A stretch of DNA of 64,000 bases. Source: Amycolatopsis sp. 195334CR (GTDB taxonomy: Bacteria > Actinomycetota > Actinomycetes > Mycobacteriales > Pseudonocardiaceae). The DNA lies in assembly GCF_017309385.1 (NCBI RefSeq), contig NZ_JAFJMJ010000002.1, forward strand, positions 1,116,001 to 1,180,000. Reading direction: 5' to 3'. Shown here one piece after another: positions 8,722 through 20,859 of this stretch (position 1 is the stretch's first letter; every line of letters starts with the position of its first letter). The notes below the pieces were generated by a model, which saw only the letters and a list, made by a program, of their open reading frames with translations, was not told the origin of the DNA and did not search any database. The translations under genes were made by a program, and so were the position numbers.

Positions 8722-9375
8722 ATGATGCCGGAGCCGGGGACCACGCGGCCGCTGCGGGTGGTGCTGGTGGAGGACCACAGCATGGTCGCCCAGGCGCTGG
8801 AGATCGCCTTCGCCGACGTACCGGACATCGATCTGGTCGCCTCGGCGCAGTCGGTCGAGTCCGGGCTGGCGGTGACCAGGGCGCACCGCCCGGACGTGGT
8901 GGTGCTGGACCGGCGCCTGCCCGACGGCGACGGGATCGACGCGCTGCCGCGGTTCCGCGAGCAGTCCCCGCACAGCCAGGTGCTGGTGCTCACCGGCGAG
9001 GCGACCACCAACATGGCCGCGCGCGTGGTGGCCGCCGGCGGCGCCGGGCTACTGGTGAAAACCGGGCTGTTCACCGATCTGGTGGCCGCGCTGCGGCGGG
9101 TGGCCGCGGGCAGTTCCGCCTTCGAACCGGGCCTGCTGGCCGGCGTGCTCGACCGGCTGGCTTCCCGCGACCGCGCCGAGCCGATGCTCACCGCCCGTGA
9201 ACGCCAGGTGCTCGCGCTCATCGCCGAGGGCGCGGCCACCGAGCGCATCGCCGCGGAACTGAATTTGGCCAAGAACACCGTTCGCAACCACATTCAGCGG
9301 ATACTCGGGAAACTGAACGTGCATTCGAAGCTGGAAGCCGTCGCGTTCGCGCGCCGGAACGGACTGATCGATTAG
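8722..9375 (+). CDS. LuxR/NarL-family response regulator
   Basis: A 217-aa two-domain response regulator. The N-terminal receiver has the acidic pair in VVLVEDHSM, the phospho-acceptor Asp in VVVLDRRLPDGDG and the Lys in LLVKTG. The C-terminal LuxR-type helix-turn-helix includes LTARERQVLALIAEG and KNTVRNHIQRILGKL. The ATG at 8722 is preceded by AAAGG 7 nt upstream. A hybrid histidine kinase 1 kb downstream on the same strand is a candidate partner, though that kinase has its own receivers. The 3' flank (9376-9509) is AT-richer than average. Confidence 0.9.
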   Translation: MMPEPGTTRPLRVVLVEDHSMVAQALEIAFADVPDIDLVASAQSVESGLAVTRAHRPDVVVLDRRLPDGDGIDALPRFREQSPHSQVLVLTGEATTNMAARVVAAGGAGLLVKTGLFTDLVAALRRVAAGSSAFEPGLLAGVLDRLASRDRAEPMLTARERQVLALIAEGAATERIAAELNLAKNTVRNHIQRILGKLNVHSKLEAVAFARRNGLID

Positions 9376-9509
9376 GCCATCCGTCAGTCCGAAGGTCCAT
9401 TCTTAAAAAATCACCGACTAGAACTTGGCGGCCCGGCGGTTGACCGGTGCGACAATGGGGCATCCGAAACCCGGCCCACCCACGAGGTGAGTGACAGGGA
9501 GACAACGTC

Positions 9510-10456
9510 ATGCCCGGAACAGGAATGCACCCCCGCACGGCGAACCGGATCGGCATGTCCGAGGTCCGCCGCGTGGAGGAGGAGACCAGCACCTTTCGCG
9601 CGCTCGACTACCGCTACGGCGGCGGCTGGTGCCACGACGCCGCGCTCGCGCAGCTTTCGTGGGCTTATCGGCTGCTGGACGCGGCGGGCACGGAACGGGT
9701 CAAGGCGCGGTTGTGCTCCGCGCTCGCCGATCTGACCAGTCTGGCCGGCTGGACCGCATTCGACGCCGGATTCCCGGATGCCGCGCACGCGCGTTTCGAC
9801 CGTGCACTCGAACTCGCCAGGGAAGGCGGGGACAACGGCCTGGTGGCGAACATCCTGTACCGCAAAGGCAGGGTGTATTTGCACTATGACGCGCCGAGCC
9901 AGGCACTGGCCGCGTTCACCCAGGGCGAGCGGGCCGCCACCGCGGCCGGTTCGCCGGTGATGCTCAGCGTGCTCTGCGCCAACCAGGCGTGGGCGCACGC
10001 GAAGCTCGGCAGGCGCGACGAGGCGATCCGCTCGCTCGGCCGGGCCGACGAGGCGTTCTCCCGCGCGGGTGACGAATTCGTCCCGGTCTGGGTGCGGTTC
10101 TTCGACCAGAACGACCTCGCCGCGATGATCGGCACCGTCTACACCGAACTGGCGCTCGGGGTGGACCCCGCCTACGCCGCGCCCGCCTGCGACGAACTCA
10201 CCTGCGTGGTCGACCGGTACGGTCCGGACATGGCGCGCAGCCGCTCCTTCTGCCTGGTGCTGCTGGCCATCGACCACCTGCTGATGGGCGATGTGGACGA
10301 GGCGGCCGAGACGGGTGCCCACGCGCTGGCAGCCGCCGAAGGGATGAATTCGGCCCGGTTCGCCGACCGGCTGCGCCCACTGGAGACCGAAGCCGTCCGG
10401 CGTGCCGAGCACACCGAGGCTCGCGAACTCGCGGAGAGAATAGCTACCTTTGCCGC

Positions 10457-10460
<4 letters not shown>
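9510..10460 (+). CDS. TPR-like helical protein, unknown function
   Basis: A 316-aa soluble protein built of helical hairpins resembling tetratricopeptide repeats (for example [19 protein letters not shown], then [20 protein letters not shown], then [20 protein letters not shown]). This is the sort of C-terminal half found in actinobacterial XRE/NsdA-type regulators, but no helix-turn-helix precedes it: the N-terminal 50 residues look unstructured. It may be a regulator that has lost, or never had, DNA binding. AGGGAG lies 11 nt before the ATG. The stop overlaps the start of the hybrid histidine kinase in an ATGA, so a role with that kinase is likely. The family was not identified more precisely. 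Confidence 0.65.
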
Positions 10461-14833
<4,373 letters not shown>

Positions 14834-14841
14834 CCGGCGGG

Positions 14842-15438
14842 CTACTTCACGCGTTGCTTGGTGCTGGCGTCCAGGTCGATGCGGACCGCGGTCGGCAGGG
14901 TCTCGACCCCGAGGGACTCCCGTGCGCGGGTGAGCACGCGCGCGTCCAGTTCCTGCCACACGGTCTTCAGGTCGGCCCCCTCCCGCAGCGAGATCTCCAT
15001 GCGCAGCGCGGGTGAATCCGCGTCACCCACCGCGCGGACCCGGGCCCGGCTCACGCCTTCGACGGCTTCCGCGTCGGCGCGGACGGCGCCCGAGATGGCG
15101 GCGGCGGTGACGGTCAGCTCCCGCCCCTGGGCGCGGTCCAGTTCGAGGTCCGGCCTGCCCTCGGGCCGCAGCGAGCGGAAGAACCACCACAGCCCGAACA
15201 CGAACAGCACCACGCCTGCCACGATGGCGGCGATCTTCGCGAGCACCGGCTCGCGGCCCAGCCACTCCACTGCGATCGGGTCGAGCACCGGCCGCTGCGC
15301 GCGGAAGGTGCCCAGCCACCCCTGCCCGACCACCAGCGCGAGCACGCCGGCGGCCAGCGCGAGCAGGCCGACCAGTGAGGTCAGCGACCGCTCCGCCCGG
15401 TACGAGCGGGCCAAAGCCTTGCTGGCGACGGATTTCAT
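14842..15438 (-). CDS. amaP: Alkaline shock response membrane-anchor-like protein (AmaP type)
   Basis: A 198-aa protein with two membrane segments (LTSLVGLLALAAGVLALVVG and the KIAAIVAGVVLFVFGLWWF region) and a cytoplasmic C-terminal domain of about 100 residues resembling the Asp23/AmaP fold. AmaP-type proteins hold Asp23 at the membrane. It is the last gene of a minus-strand operon encoding four further Asp23-like proteins, and its ATG at 15438 overlaps the preceding stop by 4 nt. It probably has a structural envelope-stress role; no enzymatic motif is seen. Confidence 0.75.
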   Translation of the reverse strand: MKSVASKALARSYRAERSLTSLVGLLALAAGVLALVVGQGWLGTFRAQRPVLDPIAVEWLGREPVLAKIAAIVAGVVLFVFGLWWFFRSLRPEGRPDLELDRAQGRELTVTAAAISGAVRADAEAVEGVSRARVRAVGDADSPALRMEISLREGADLKTVWQELDARVLTRARESLGVETLPTAVRIDLDASTKQRVK

Positions 15439-15971
15439 CGGCGGTCCTTCGGGGAGTCGACTACCACGGACACCTTCGGCTTGCGCGCCAGCGGGACGTC
15501 GTCGATCAGCGAGCGCACCGTCGCCAGCAACTCGGGCCGCAGCTCGCCCTCGGTGGACAGCCGCGACGTGGCGCGCACCCGCACCTTCTTCGCGCTGGCC
15601 GTCACCGAAGCGCCGGTGACGTTGTCCTCGGCACGTACGTGCCTGCCGACCAGCCGCGCCAGCGAACGCGGCGTGGTGGTCACGCTGACCTCCTCGGCCG
15701 GATCGGTCAGCCGGACCGCGCGCCGCCGCGCCGAGGCGGCGAACAGCAGCAGCACCAGCCCGGCCACCGCGACCAGCGCGGCGACCAGCCGGACCGGCCC
15801 GGCGGTCCAGTTCACTGTGGACAGTGACGCCTGCCAGTCCCGCCACGGCACGATCAGCGGAGCCTCCGCCGGACGCCACCAGTGCCAGCCGACCTCGAGC
15901 GCGAGCAGCGCCCCGGCCACCGCGACGGCCAGGCCGAGCAGGGTCGAGAGCAAACGGACGAAAATCCGCAC
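15435..15971 (-). CDS. DUF6286-type membrane protein of the Asp23 operon
   Basis: A 178-aa protein with an N-terminal membrane helix (LSTLLGLAVAVAGALLALEVG), a short external Trp-rich stretch (VGWHWWRPAEAP), a second helix (LVAALVAVAGLVLLLF) and a cytoplasmic domain rich in VRVRAT-type strands. It matches the membrane proteins that accompany Asp23 genes in actinobacteria; the molecular role is unknown. It overlaps amaP by 4 nt and follows the small Asp23 gene by 12 nt. Confidence 0.7.
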   Translation of the reverse strand: MRIFVRLLSTLLGLAVAVAGALLALEVGWHWWRPAEAPLIVPWRDWQASLSTVNWTAGPVRLVAALVAVAGLVLLLFAASARRRAVRLTDPAEEVSVTTTPRSLARLVGRHVRAEDNVTGASVTASAKKVRVRATSRLSTEGELRPELLATVRSLIDDVPLARKPKVSVVVDSPKDRR

Positions 15972-15983
15972 GCCGAACTCCTC

Positions 15984-16364
15984 CTATCGCACCCTGGGCT
16001 GGGTTTCCGGCAGCAGCGCGGAAACCGTCACCGCCAGCGAGCGCACCCGGTACGAGGTGATGTGCTCGACCTCCCTGGTCACCCGCTCCCGCACCTCGCC
16101 GACCACGGTGCGGACCGGGGCCGGGTAGTGCAGGGCCAGGTCGAGCGCCAGGTCCACGTCGTTGTCCCGGCCGGCCACCTTCGCGCCGGCGCCGTGGCTG
16201 CCCAGGCCGAGCCCGGCCACCTTGCGCTCCACCCTGGCCGTGCCCGCCACCTGGTCGGCGGCGCGCTGGGCCACCTTGCGCACCACCGAGTGGTCGATGC
16301 TCAGCGTGCCGCGCTCCTCGGGTTCGGCCAGGGTGGCGGCCGGTCGCACGTCGAGTGCGGTCAC
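15984..16364 (-). CDS. Asp23/Gls24-family envelope stress protein
   Basis: A 126-aa Asp23-domain protein. GTLSIDHSVVRKVAQRAADQV at the N-terminus, a Gly-rich turn, a DVDLALDLALHYP strand and VRERVTREVEHITSYRV are the family pattern: an amphipathic start, a basic strand and a terminal helix. Asp23 proteins form a membrane-associated layer induced by envelope or alkaline stress. The GTG start at 16364 overlaps the stop of the 58-aa protein upstream. It is one of four Asp23-like products of this operon. Confidence 0.8.
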   Translation of the reverse strand: MTALDVRPAATLAEPEERGTLSIDHSVVRKVAQRAADQVAGTARVERKVAGLGLGSHGAGAKVAGRDNDVDLALDLALHYPAPVRTVVGEVRERVTREVEHITSYRVRSLAVTVSALLPETQPRVR

Positions 16365-16537
16365 CGGTCCCGGCCCTTGCCGAACATGTCGCCGAGGTCC
16401 AGCTCACCGTCGAGGACCCGGCCGACCACCAGGCCGATCACGCCGACCGCGAGCGTGACGAGAAAGGCGGTGAAGCTCTGGCTCGCCGCGAGGCCCAGCA
16501 CCAGCCCCGCGAGGATTCCGGTCTGCGTAGCGTTCAT
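16361..16537 (-). CDS. Small DUF2273-like membrane protein, 58 aa
   Basis: A short ORF overlapped at both ends by operon genes (4 nt each), so clearly translated with them. The product begins MNATQTGILAGLVLGLAA, has two hydrophobic stretches separated by QSFTAFL and ends DLGDMFGKGRDR. The size, two-helix topology and position between Asp23 genes fit the DUF2273 small membrane proteins of Asp23/AmaP operons. The function is unknown beyond that association. Confidence 0.75.
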   Translation of the reverse strand: MNATQTGILAGLVLGLAASQSFTAFLVTLAVGVIGLVVGRVLDGELDLGDMFGKGRDR

Positions 16538-16842
16538 TCTTCCTTTGCTCCTTGGGTAAGGGTGACGTCGGTGATCTCGATGTCGACCGGCACGTCGCCG
16601 GCGATCCGGCGCACCCGCTCGCGCAGTTCGGCGCCGACGCCGGGCAGCGGGCCGTCGAGCCGGAGCACCACGGCGACCTCGATCCCCGGCCCGCCGGTGC
16701 GCACGCCGACCACCCGACGGCCGGGCAGGTAGGTGACCGCACCCCCGGCCAGCCGGACCACCGACGGATGCGCGAGCACCGCGCTCGCGATCTCGTCGGC
16801 CAGCGCGTCCGGCCGGCCGGTTCCGGATCCAGCGGTGCTCAT
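16534..16842 (-). CDS. Asp23/Gls24-like protein, 102 aa
   Basis: A 102-aa protein with an Asp23-like fold. DALADEIASAVLAHPSVVRL is followed by a Gly-rich turn (YLPGRRVVGVRTGGPG), strand IEVAVVLRL and a final helix/strand (ELRERVRRIAGDVPVDIEITDV). It is shorter than canonical Asp23 and lacks the leading basic helix. The ATG at 16842 shares bases with the stop of the larger Asp23 gene, so the two are translationally coupled. Confidence 0.7.
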   Translation of the reverse strand: MSTAGSGTGRPDALADEIASAVLAHPSVVRLAGGAVTYLPGRRVVGVRTGGPGIEVAVVLRLDGPLPGVGAELRERVRRIAGDVPVDIEITDVTLTQGAKEE

Positions 16843-17306
16843 CACTCGACCCGCGAGGTGCTTTCCTCGGTGTCGTCGTCCTCGGGCAGGTGGATGTCGT
16901 TGACCGCGATGTTCACCTCGATCACCTCGAGCCCGGTGATCTGCTCGACCGTGCTGATCACGTTGCGCCGCACCGCGCGCGCCACGTCCACGATCCGCGC
17001 CCCGTACTCGACCACCACGTCGAGGTCGACCGCGGTCTGCTTCTCGCCGACCTCCACCGACACCCCGGCGGTGGTGACCGTGCCCGAACCGGGGATGCGC
17101 TCCTTGATCGCGCCGAACGCGCGGGAGACCCCGCCGCCGAGCGCGTGCACCCCGGACACCTCGCGGGCGGCGATCCCGGCCACCTTCTGCACCACGGCCG
17201 AGGCGATGGTGGTCTTGCCCTGAGCTCCGTCCTCGTTGAGCACCGGGGTGGACCCCGTCCGCAGTGCCGGGGTGGTGCCCGAGTTCGTCGCGCTGGTCTG
17301 CGCCAT
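16842..17306 (-). CDS. Asp23/Gls24-family protein (main copy)
   Basis: A 154-aa protein, the closest match to canonical Asp23 in this operon. A flexible N-terminus is followed by GKTTIASAVVQKVAGIAAREVSGVHAL, a Gly-rich loop, VSVEVGEKQTAVDLDVVVEYG, then VRRNVISTVEQITGLEVIEVNIAVNDI and an acidic tail. AGGAG lies 11 nt before the ATG at 17306. It is separated by 102 nt from the next gene upstream, the only real gap in the operon, so an internal promoter may lie there. Confidence 0.85.
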   Translation of the reverse strand: MAQTSATNSGTTPALRTGSTPVLNEDGAQGKTTIASAVVQKVAGIAAREVSGVHALGGGVSRAFGAIKERIPGSGTVTTAGVSVEVGEKQTAVDLDVVVEYGARIVDVARAVRRNVISTVEQITGLEVIEVNIAVNDIHLPEDDDTEESTSRVE

Positions 17307-17408
17307 GTGAATACCGCTCCTTTCCCAACCGTTGTTCGCTATTCGTACGATGGGTGCGGGCGCGGCGCCATTCCGCAACGTCCCCCGATCGGGTGAGCGA
17401 GGCGCGGA

Positions 17409-17843
17409 TCAGTCCAGGTGGACGTCCACCACGTGCACGTTCACCGTGGGGACCGCTTCGCCGAGTTCGGCCGCGAGCGCGCGGGCCAGCCCGGCGCGCA
17501 GCGCTTCGGCCGCTTCGTCGGCGGGCACGCCGTACCGGACGGTGGTGAGCACTTCCAGGCCTTCGCGTTCGAGCGCCACCGCGGCCACGTGCAGCCCGCC
17601 GATGCGCTCGCCGAGTTCGGCCGCGATCCGCCTGGCGAGCAACACCAGCACCTGCTCGGTGACGCGGAGCTTGCCGCCCTCCTGGTCGTACTCGAACTCG
17701 GCGGAACCACCGCGCAGCCCGCGCACCGAGCGCAGCACCCGGTCGACCAGGCCCGGCGGGGTCGGCACGGTGGTGCGGGCCGCCGCGCGGACGAGGTGCC
17801 AGTCCGGGTCCTGCCGGGGGTCCTCGGCCGGTGCCGTGCTCAT
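17409..17843 (-). CDS. Asp23-like domain protein after the sigma factor gene
   Basis: A 144-aa protein, unnamed family. The N-terminal third (DWHLVRAAARTTVPTPPGLVDRVLRSV) looks helical. The rest resembles an Asp23 domain: LRVTEQVLVLLARRIAAELG, IGGLHVAAVALEREGLEVLTTVRYGV and a terminal VPTVNVHVVDVHLD strand. Its ATG overlaps the stop of the sigma factor in an ATGA, so it could act on or with that sigma factor. No zinc-binding anti-sigma motif is seen, so an anti-sigma role is only a guess. Confidence 0.65.
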   Translation of the reverse strand: MSTAPAEDPRQDPDWHLVRAAARTTVPTPPGLVDRVLRSVRGLRGGSAEFEYDQEGGKLRVTEQVLVLLARRIAAELGERIGGLHVAAVALEREGLEVLTTVRYGVPADEAAEALRAGLARALAAELGEAVPTVNVHVVDVHLD

Positions 17844-18409
17844 CGCAGCTCCTTGAGTTTCGCGAGCAGGGCCACCCTCGCGCGGTGCAACCGGGAACGC
17901 AAGGCGGGGACGCTGACTTCCAGCACCTCGGCCACCTCCTCGTAGCTCAGCCCCTCCAGTTCGCGCAGCACCAGCGGCACGCGCTGGCTGACGTCGAGGT
18001 CGGCGATCGCGCGCAGCGTGGCGTCCACCTGCTCGGCGCGGACGACCTGGCCCTCGGGGTTCGCGTGGAGGTCGGCGAACTGGTACCCGCCGTCGGTGCC
18101 GTCCCCGGCGTCCAGCGACACGGTCGGCTTGCGGCGGCGCACGTAGGCCAGCGCCGCGTTGGTGACCACGCGGTACAGCCAGGTGGACACCGCCGACTCC
18201 GCGCGGAACCCGGACAGCCCGCGCCAGGCCGAGATCCAGGCGTCCTGCACCACGTCCTCGGCCTCGGCGCTGTTGCCGGTGATCCGCAGCGCCACCCGGT
18301 ACATCCGCGGGGTGTGGCGCCGGACCAGCTGGTCGAAGGCGTGCGGATCACCGCCGGCGGCTCTGGCCAGCAGCGTCTGGTCCGGTCTCTGCTCCTCGGT
18401 CATGCTCAC
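17840..18409 (-). CDS. ECF-like RNA polymerase sigma factor
   Basis: A sigma-70 family ECF factor of about 189 aa. Region 2 is visible (GDPHAFDQLVRRHTPRMYRVALRITGN, then AEDVVQDAWISAWRGL and STWLYRVVTNAALAYVRRRK), as is region 4 (QRVPLVLRELEGLSYEEVAEVLEV and SRLHRARVAL). A GTG at 18409 overlaps the stop of the reductase gene in GTGA; the ATG at 18403 is the alternative. It heads the Asp23 gene block and probably directs that operon in response to envelope stress (inference from context). No ZAS-type anti-sigma gene follows. Confidence 0.88.
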   Translation of the reverse strand: MSMTEEQRPDQTLLARAAGGDPHAFDQLVRRHTPRMYRVALRITGNSAEAEDVVQDAWISAWRGLSGFRAESAVSTWLYRVVTNAALAYVRRRKPTVSLDAGDGTDGGYQFADLHANPEGQVVRAEQVDATLRAIADLDVSQRVPLVLRELEGLSYEEVAEVLEVSVPALRSRLHRARVALLAKLKELR

Positions 18410-19155
18410 CGGCGCCGGTACCGGAACATGGTTAACCCGTCCTCGTGCAGGATCGAGGCCAGCGCCAGCTTCCGCGGCACCAGCGTTTCGCGCCCCTCGG
18501 CGATGCGCCCGGCGCCGCCGCCTGCCAGCAGCGGCGCCACGGTCAGGCACAGCTGGTCGACCAGGTCCTCGGAGACCAGCCCGCCGAACAGGTGCGGCCC
18601 GCCCTCGCAGTTGACCCGGCGCAGCCCGCGCCGGTCGAGTTCGGCGAGCGCGGTGGTCAGCTCCACGGTCAGCGGCCCGGCGATGATCACCTCGGCGCCC
18701 GCGTCGGCGAGCGCCTCCCGGCGGGCGCGGGGCGCGCCCTCGGTGGTCAGGATGATCGGCGGGACCTTCGCGTCGGTGAACAACGCCGAATCCGGTTCGA
18801 TCGTGCACCGCGCGGTGACCACCGCGATCGGCGGGATCTCGGCCTGCCCGCGCCGCTTCCGCGCTTCGATGCGTTCCGCGCTCACCCGCGCCCCGCGGTA
18901 GTTCTCCGCGATGACCGTGCCCGCGCCGACGAGAACAACATCACACAGCGCGCGCCCCAGCCCGAAGATGTGCTTGTCCGCCGGATGGGACAACCCCTCC
19001 GACCGGTCCGCCACGGTGACCGCGCCGTCGGCCGAAGCCACGAAGTTGACCTGCACCCAGGGTTTCGACAGCTCTTCGGGGTACCCGTAGAGCTGTTCGA
19101 GTTCGGCCGCGGACAGGTCGCTTCGGGAGCCGTTCGGGGGCCAGAGCTGTTGCAC
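18406..19155 (-). CDS. Pyrimidine reductase-family protein (RibD C-terminal domain)
   Basis: A 249-aa protein with the RibD C-terminal/dihydrofolate-reductase-like fold. The start PWVQVNFVASADGAVTVADR is the substrate/NADPH strand, followed by DVVLVGAGTVIAENY, IILTTEGAP, RRVNCEGGPHLFGGLV and LLAGGGAGRI. These match the 5-amino-6-(5-phosphoribosylamino)uracil reductase family. No deaminase domain is attached, so it is not a full RibD; such stand-alone copies are common in actinobacteria with unproven substrates. A GTG start at 19155 is chosen over the longer open frame. It is divergent from zapE by 33 nt. Confidence 0.8.
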   Translation of the reverse strand: MQQLWPPNGSRSDLSAAELEQLYGYPEELSKPWVQVNFVASADGAVTVADRSEGLSHPADKHIFGLGRALCDVVLVGAGTVIAENYRGARVSAERIEARKRRGQAEIPPIAVVTARCTIEPDSALFTDAKVPPIILTTEGAPRARREALADAGAEVIIAGPLTVELTTALAELDRRGLRRVNCEGGPHLFGGLVSEDLVDQLCLTVAPLLAGGGAGRIAEGRETLVPRKLALASILHEDGLTMFRYRRR

Positions 19156-19188
19156 ACCCCCATCCCAGCACGGGTTACGCTCGCCCGC

Positions 19189-20226
19189 ATGCCCCCACGC
19201 CTGATCGAGCGCGACCCCCAGCTGGGCGCGGAGGAGCTGATCGGCTCGCTGGTCCCGCCGCCGCGGTTCGACGGCGTCCGCTTCGAGACCTACGTGCCGA
19301 ACCCCGACGAGCCGAGCCAGGCGGCCGCGGTGCGCGACTGCTCGGCGTTCGCGGCCAGGGTGACCGCCGCGGGCAAGGCGAAGAAGTCGAAGTGGCGCAC
19401 GCTGTTCGGCGGGGACGGCGGGGCCGAGCCGGGCAAGCCGGGGCTGTACCTGGACGGCGGATTCGGCGTCGGCAAGACCCACCTGCTCGCCTCGATCTGG
19501 CACGACTCGCCCTCGCCCAAGGCGTACGCCACCTTCGTCGAGCTGACCCACCTGGTCGGCGCGCTGGGCTTCGCCGAGGCGGTGCGGCGGCTGTCCGCGC
19601 ACCGGCTGCTCACCATCGACGAGTTCGAACTGGACGATCCCGGCGACACCATGCTGGTCACCCGGCTGCTGCGGGAGCTCACCGACGCCGGGGTGTTCGT
19701 CGCGGCCACCTCGAACACGCTGCCGGACAAGCTGGGGGAGGGCCGGTTCGCCGCCGACGACTTCCTCCGCGAGATCCAGTCGCTGTCCGCGCGGTTCGGC
19801 GTGGTGCGCGTGGACGGCCCCGACTACCGCCACCGCGGCCTGCCCGATGCCCCGCCGCCCGCTTCGGACGCCGAGCTGGACGCGTCGGCGGCCGCGGTTC
19901 CCGAGTCCACTGTGGACGAGTTCGGCGAGCTGTGCGACTACCTGGCGAAACTGCACCCCTCGCGGTACGGCAGGCTGGTGCGCGGGGTGCCGATGGTGCA
20001 CCTGCGCGGGGTGTTCGCCGCCCCGGACCAGAACGTCGCCCTGCGGTTGGTCGCCTTCGCCGACCGGCTCTACGACAGCGCGATCCCGGTGATGGCCTCG
20101 GGGGAACCGCTGTCGGCGTTGTTCACCGAGGAGATGCTCCAGGGCGGGTACCGGAAGAAGTACCTGCGGGCGGTGAGCCGGCTGACCGCGCTCGCGCGGG
20201 ACGCCAGTACCGCGCCGCGGTCGTGA
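19189..20226 (+). CDS. zapE: Cell division protein ZapE (AFG1-like AAA ATPase)
   Basis: A 345-aa AFG1/ZapE ATPase, a Z-ring-associated P-loop protein. The Walker A motif reads GGFGVGKTHLLAS and Walker B LLTIDEFELDD; the sensor region is FVAATSNTLPDKLGEGRF. The C-terminal half has the family RYGRLVRGVPMVHLRGV and LRLVAFADRLYD segments. The ATG at 19189 is in a GTTACGC...CCCGC context with no strong Shine-Dalgarno. The last 104 nt overlap the 3' end of the antiparallel PAP2 gene, which is unusual. Confidence 0.9.
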   Translation: MPPRLIERDPQLGAEELIGSLVPPPRFDGVRFETYVPNPDEPSQAAAVRDCSAFAARVTAAGKAKKSKWRTLFGGDGGAEPGKPGLYLDGGFGVGKTHLLASIWHDSPSPKAYATFVELTHLVGALGFAEAVRRLSAHRLLTIDEFELDDPGDTMLVTRLLRELTDAGVFVAATSNTLPDKLGEGRFAADDFLREIQSLSARFGVVRVDGPDYRHRGLPDAPPPASDAELDASAAAVPESTVDEFGELCDYLAKLHPSRYGRLVRGVPMVHLRGVFAAPDQNVALRLVAFADRLYDSAIPVMASGEPLSALFTEEMLQGGYRKKYLRAVSRLTALARDASTAPRS

Positions 20227-20743
20227 CCAGCGCGGCCACCACCGGCACCACCGCCACCGAGAGCCCGGCGCCCCCGGCCACGTCGGTGGCGTAGTGGTAG
20301 TGCAGGCCGATCATGCCGATCCCGGCACCGGCGGTCAGCACGAGCCCGGCCAGCGCCACCAGCAGCGCCGTGCGCGCGGCACGCACCAGCAGCACCACCA
20401 CGGCGAGCGTGGTGACCAGGCTCACCGTGTGCCCGCTCGGGTAGGCGAGGTGGTCGTCGTAGTACCGGCCGAACCACGGTTTGAGCACCCAGCTCGACAG
20501 CATCACCGCGATCGACGGCGCCGCCGCGGTCAGCGCCAGGCCGGTCCAGTGGCGGCGGACCGCGCAGGCGATCGCGAGCAGCACCAGCGCGGGCAGCAGG
20601 ACGTACGGCTCGGTGGGCAGCACCAGCAGGCGCAACAGGAACTCGTTGCCGCCCAGGGTGTTCTCCACCGCCGCGGCGATACGGGCGTCCGGTGTGGAGA
20701 ATCCGCGGTCACCGGCGAAGAGCAGGCCCAGCAAGCAGAACAC
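20123..20743 (-). CDS. PAP2-family membrane phosphatase
   Basis: A PAP2/phosphatidic acid phosphatase of at least 206 aa with several membrane helices. The catalytic motifs are present: KPWFGRYYDDHLAYPSGHT (motifs 1 and 2, with the SGH His) and HYHYATDVAGG (motif 3). It would dephosphorylate a lipid phosphate such as phosphatidate or undecaprenyl diphosphate. The first helix seems to begin upstream of the GTG at 20743 (in-frame VTLGTALAGFAVF), but no ATG, GTG or TTG is available there, so the N-terminus is uncertain. The 3' end runs 104 nt into zapE on the other strand. Confidence 0.8.
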   Translation of the reverse strand: MFCLLGLLFAGDRGFSTPDARIAAAVENTLGGNEFLLRLLVLPTEPYVLLPALVLLAIACAVRRHWTGLALTAAAPSIAVMLSSWVLKPWFGRYYDDHLAYPSGHTVSLVTTLAVVVLLVRAARTALLVALAGLVLTAGAGIGMIGLHYHYATDVAGGAGLSVAVVPVVAALVTTAARYWRPARARSAGSPPAGTSSGTRPGASPR

Positions 20744-20859
20744 GGCGAAACCGGCCAGCGCCGTGCCCAGCGTGACCCCGCTCCTGACCTTCGTCGCCCG
20801 TTCGATACCGCCGAGGATATTCGGTCGCGGGCACGCCGGTGGTCGGACACCATGCGGGC

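Noticed and set aside
17307..17408. ECF-type promoter (GGAAT followed by GTA) in the gap before the main asp23 gene
   Set aside because: The spacing between the two elements is about 21 nt rather than 16-18, so it is too weak to call.
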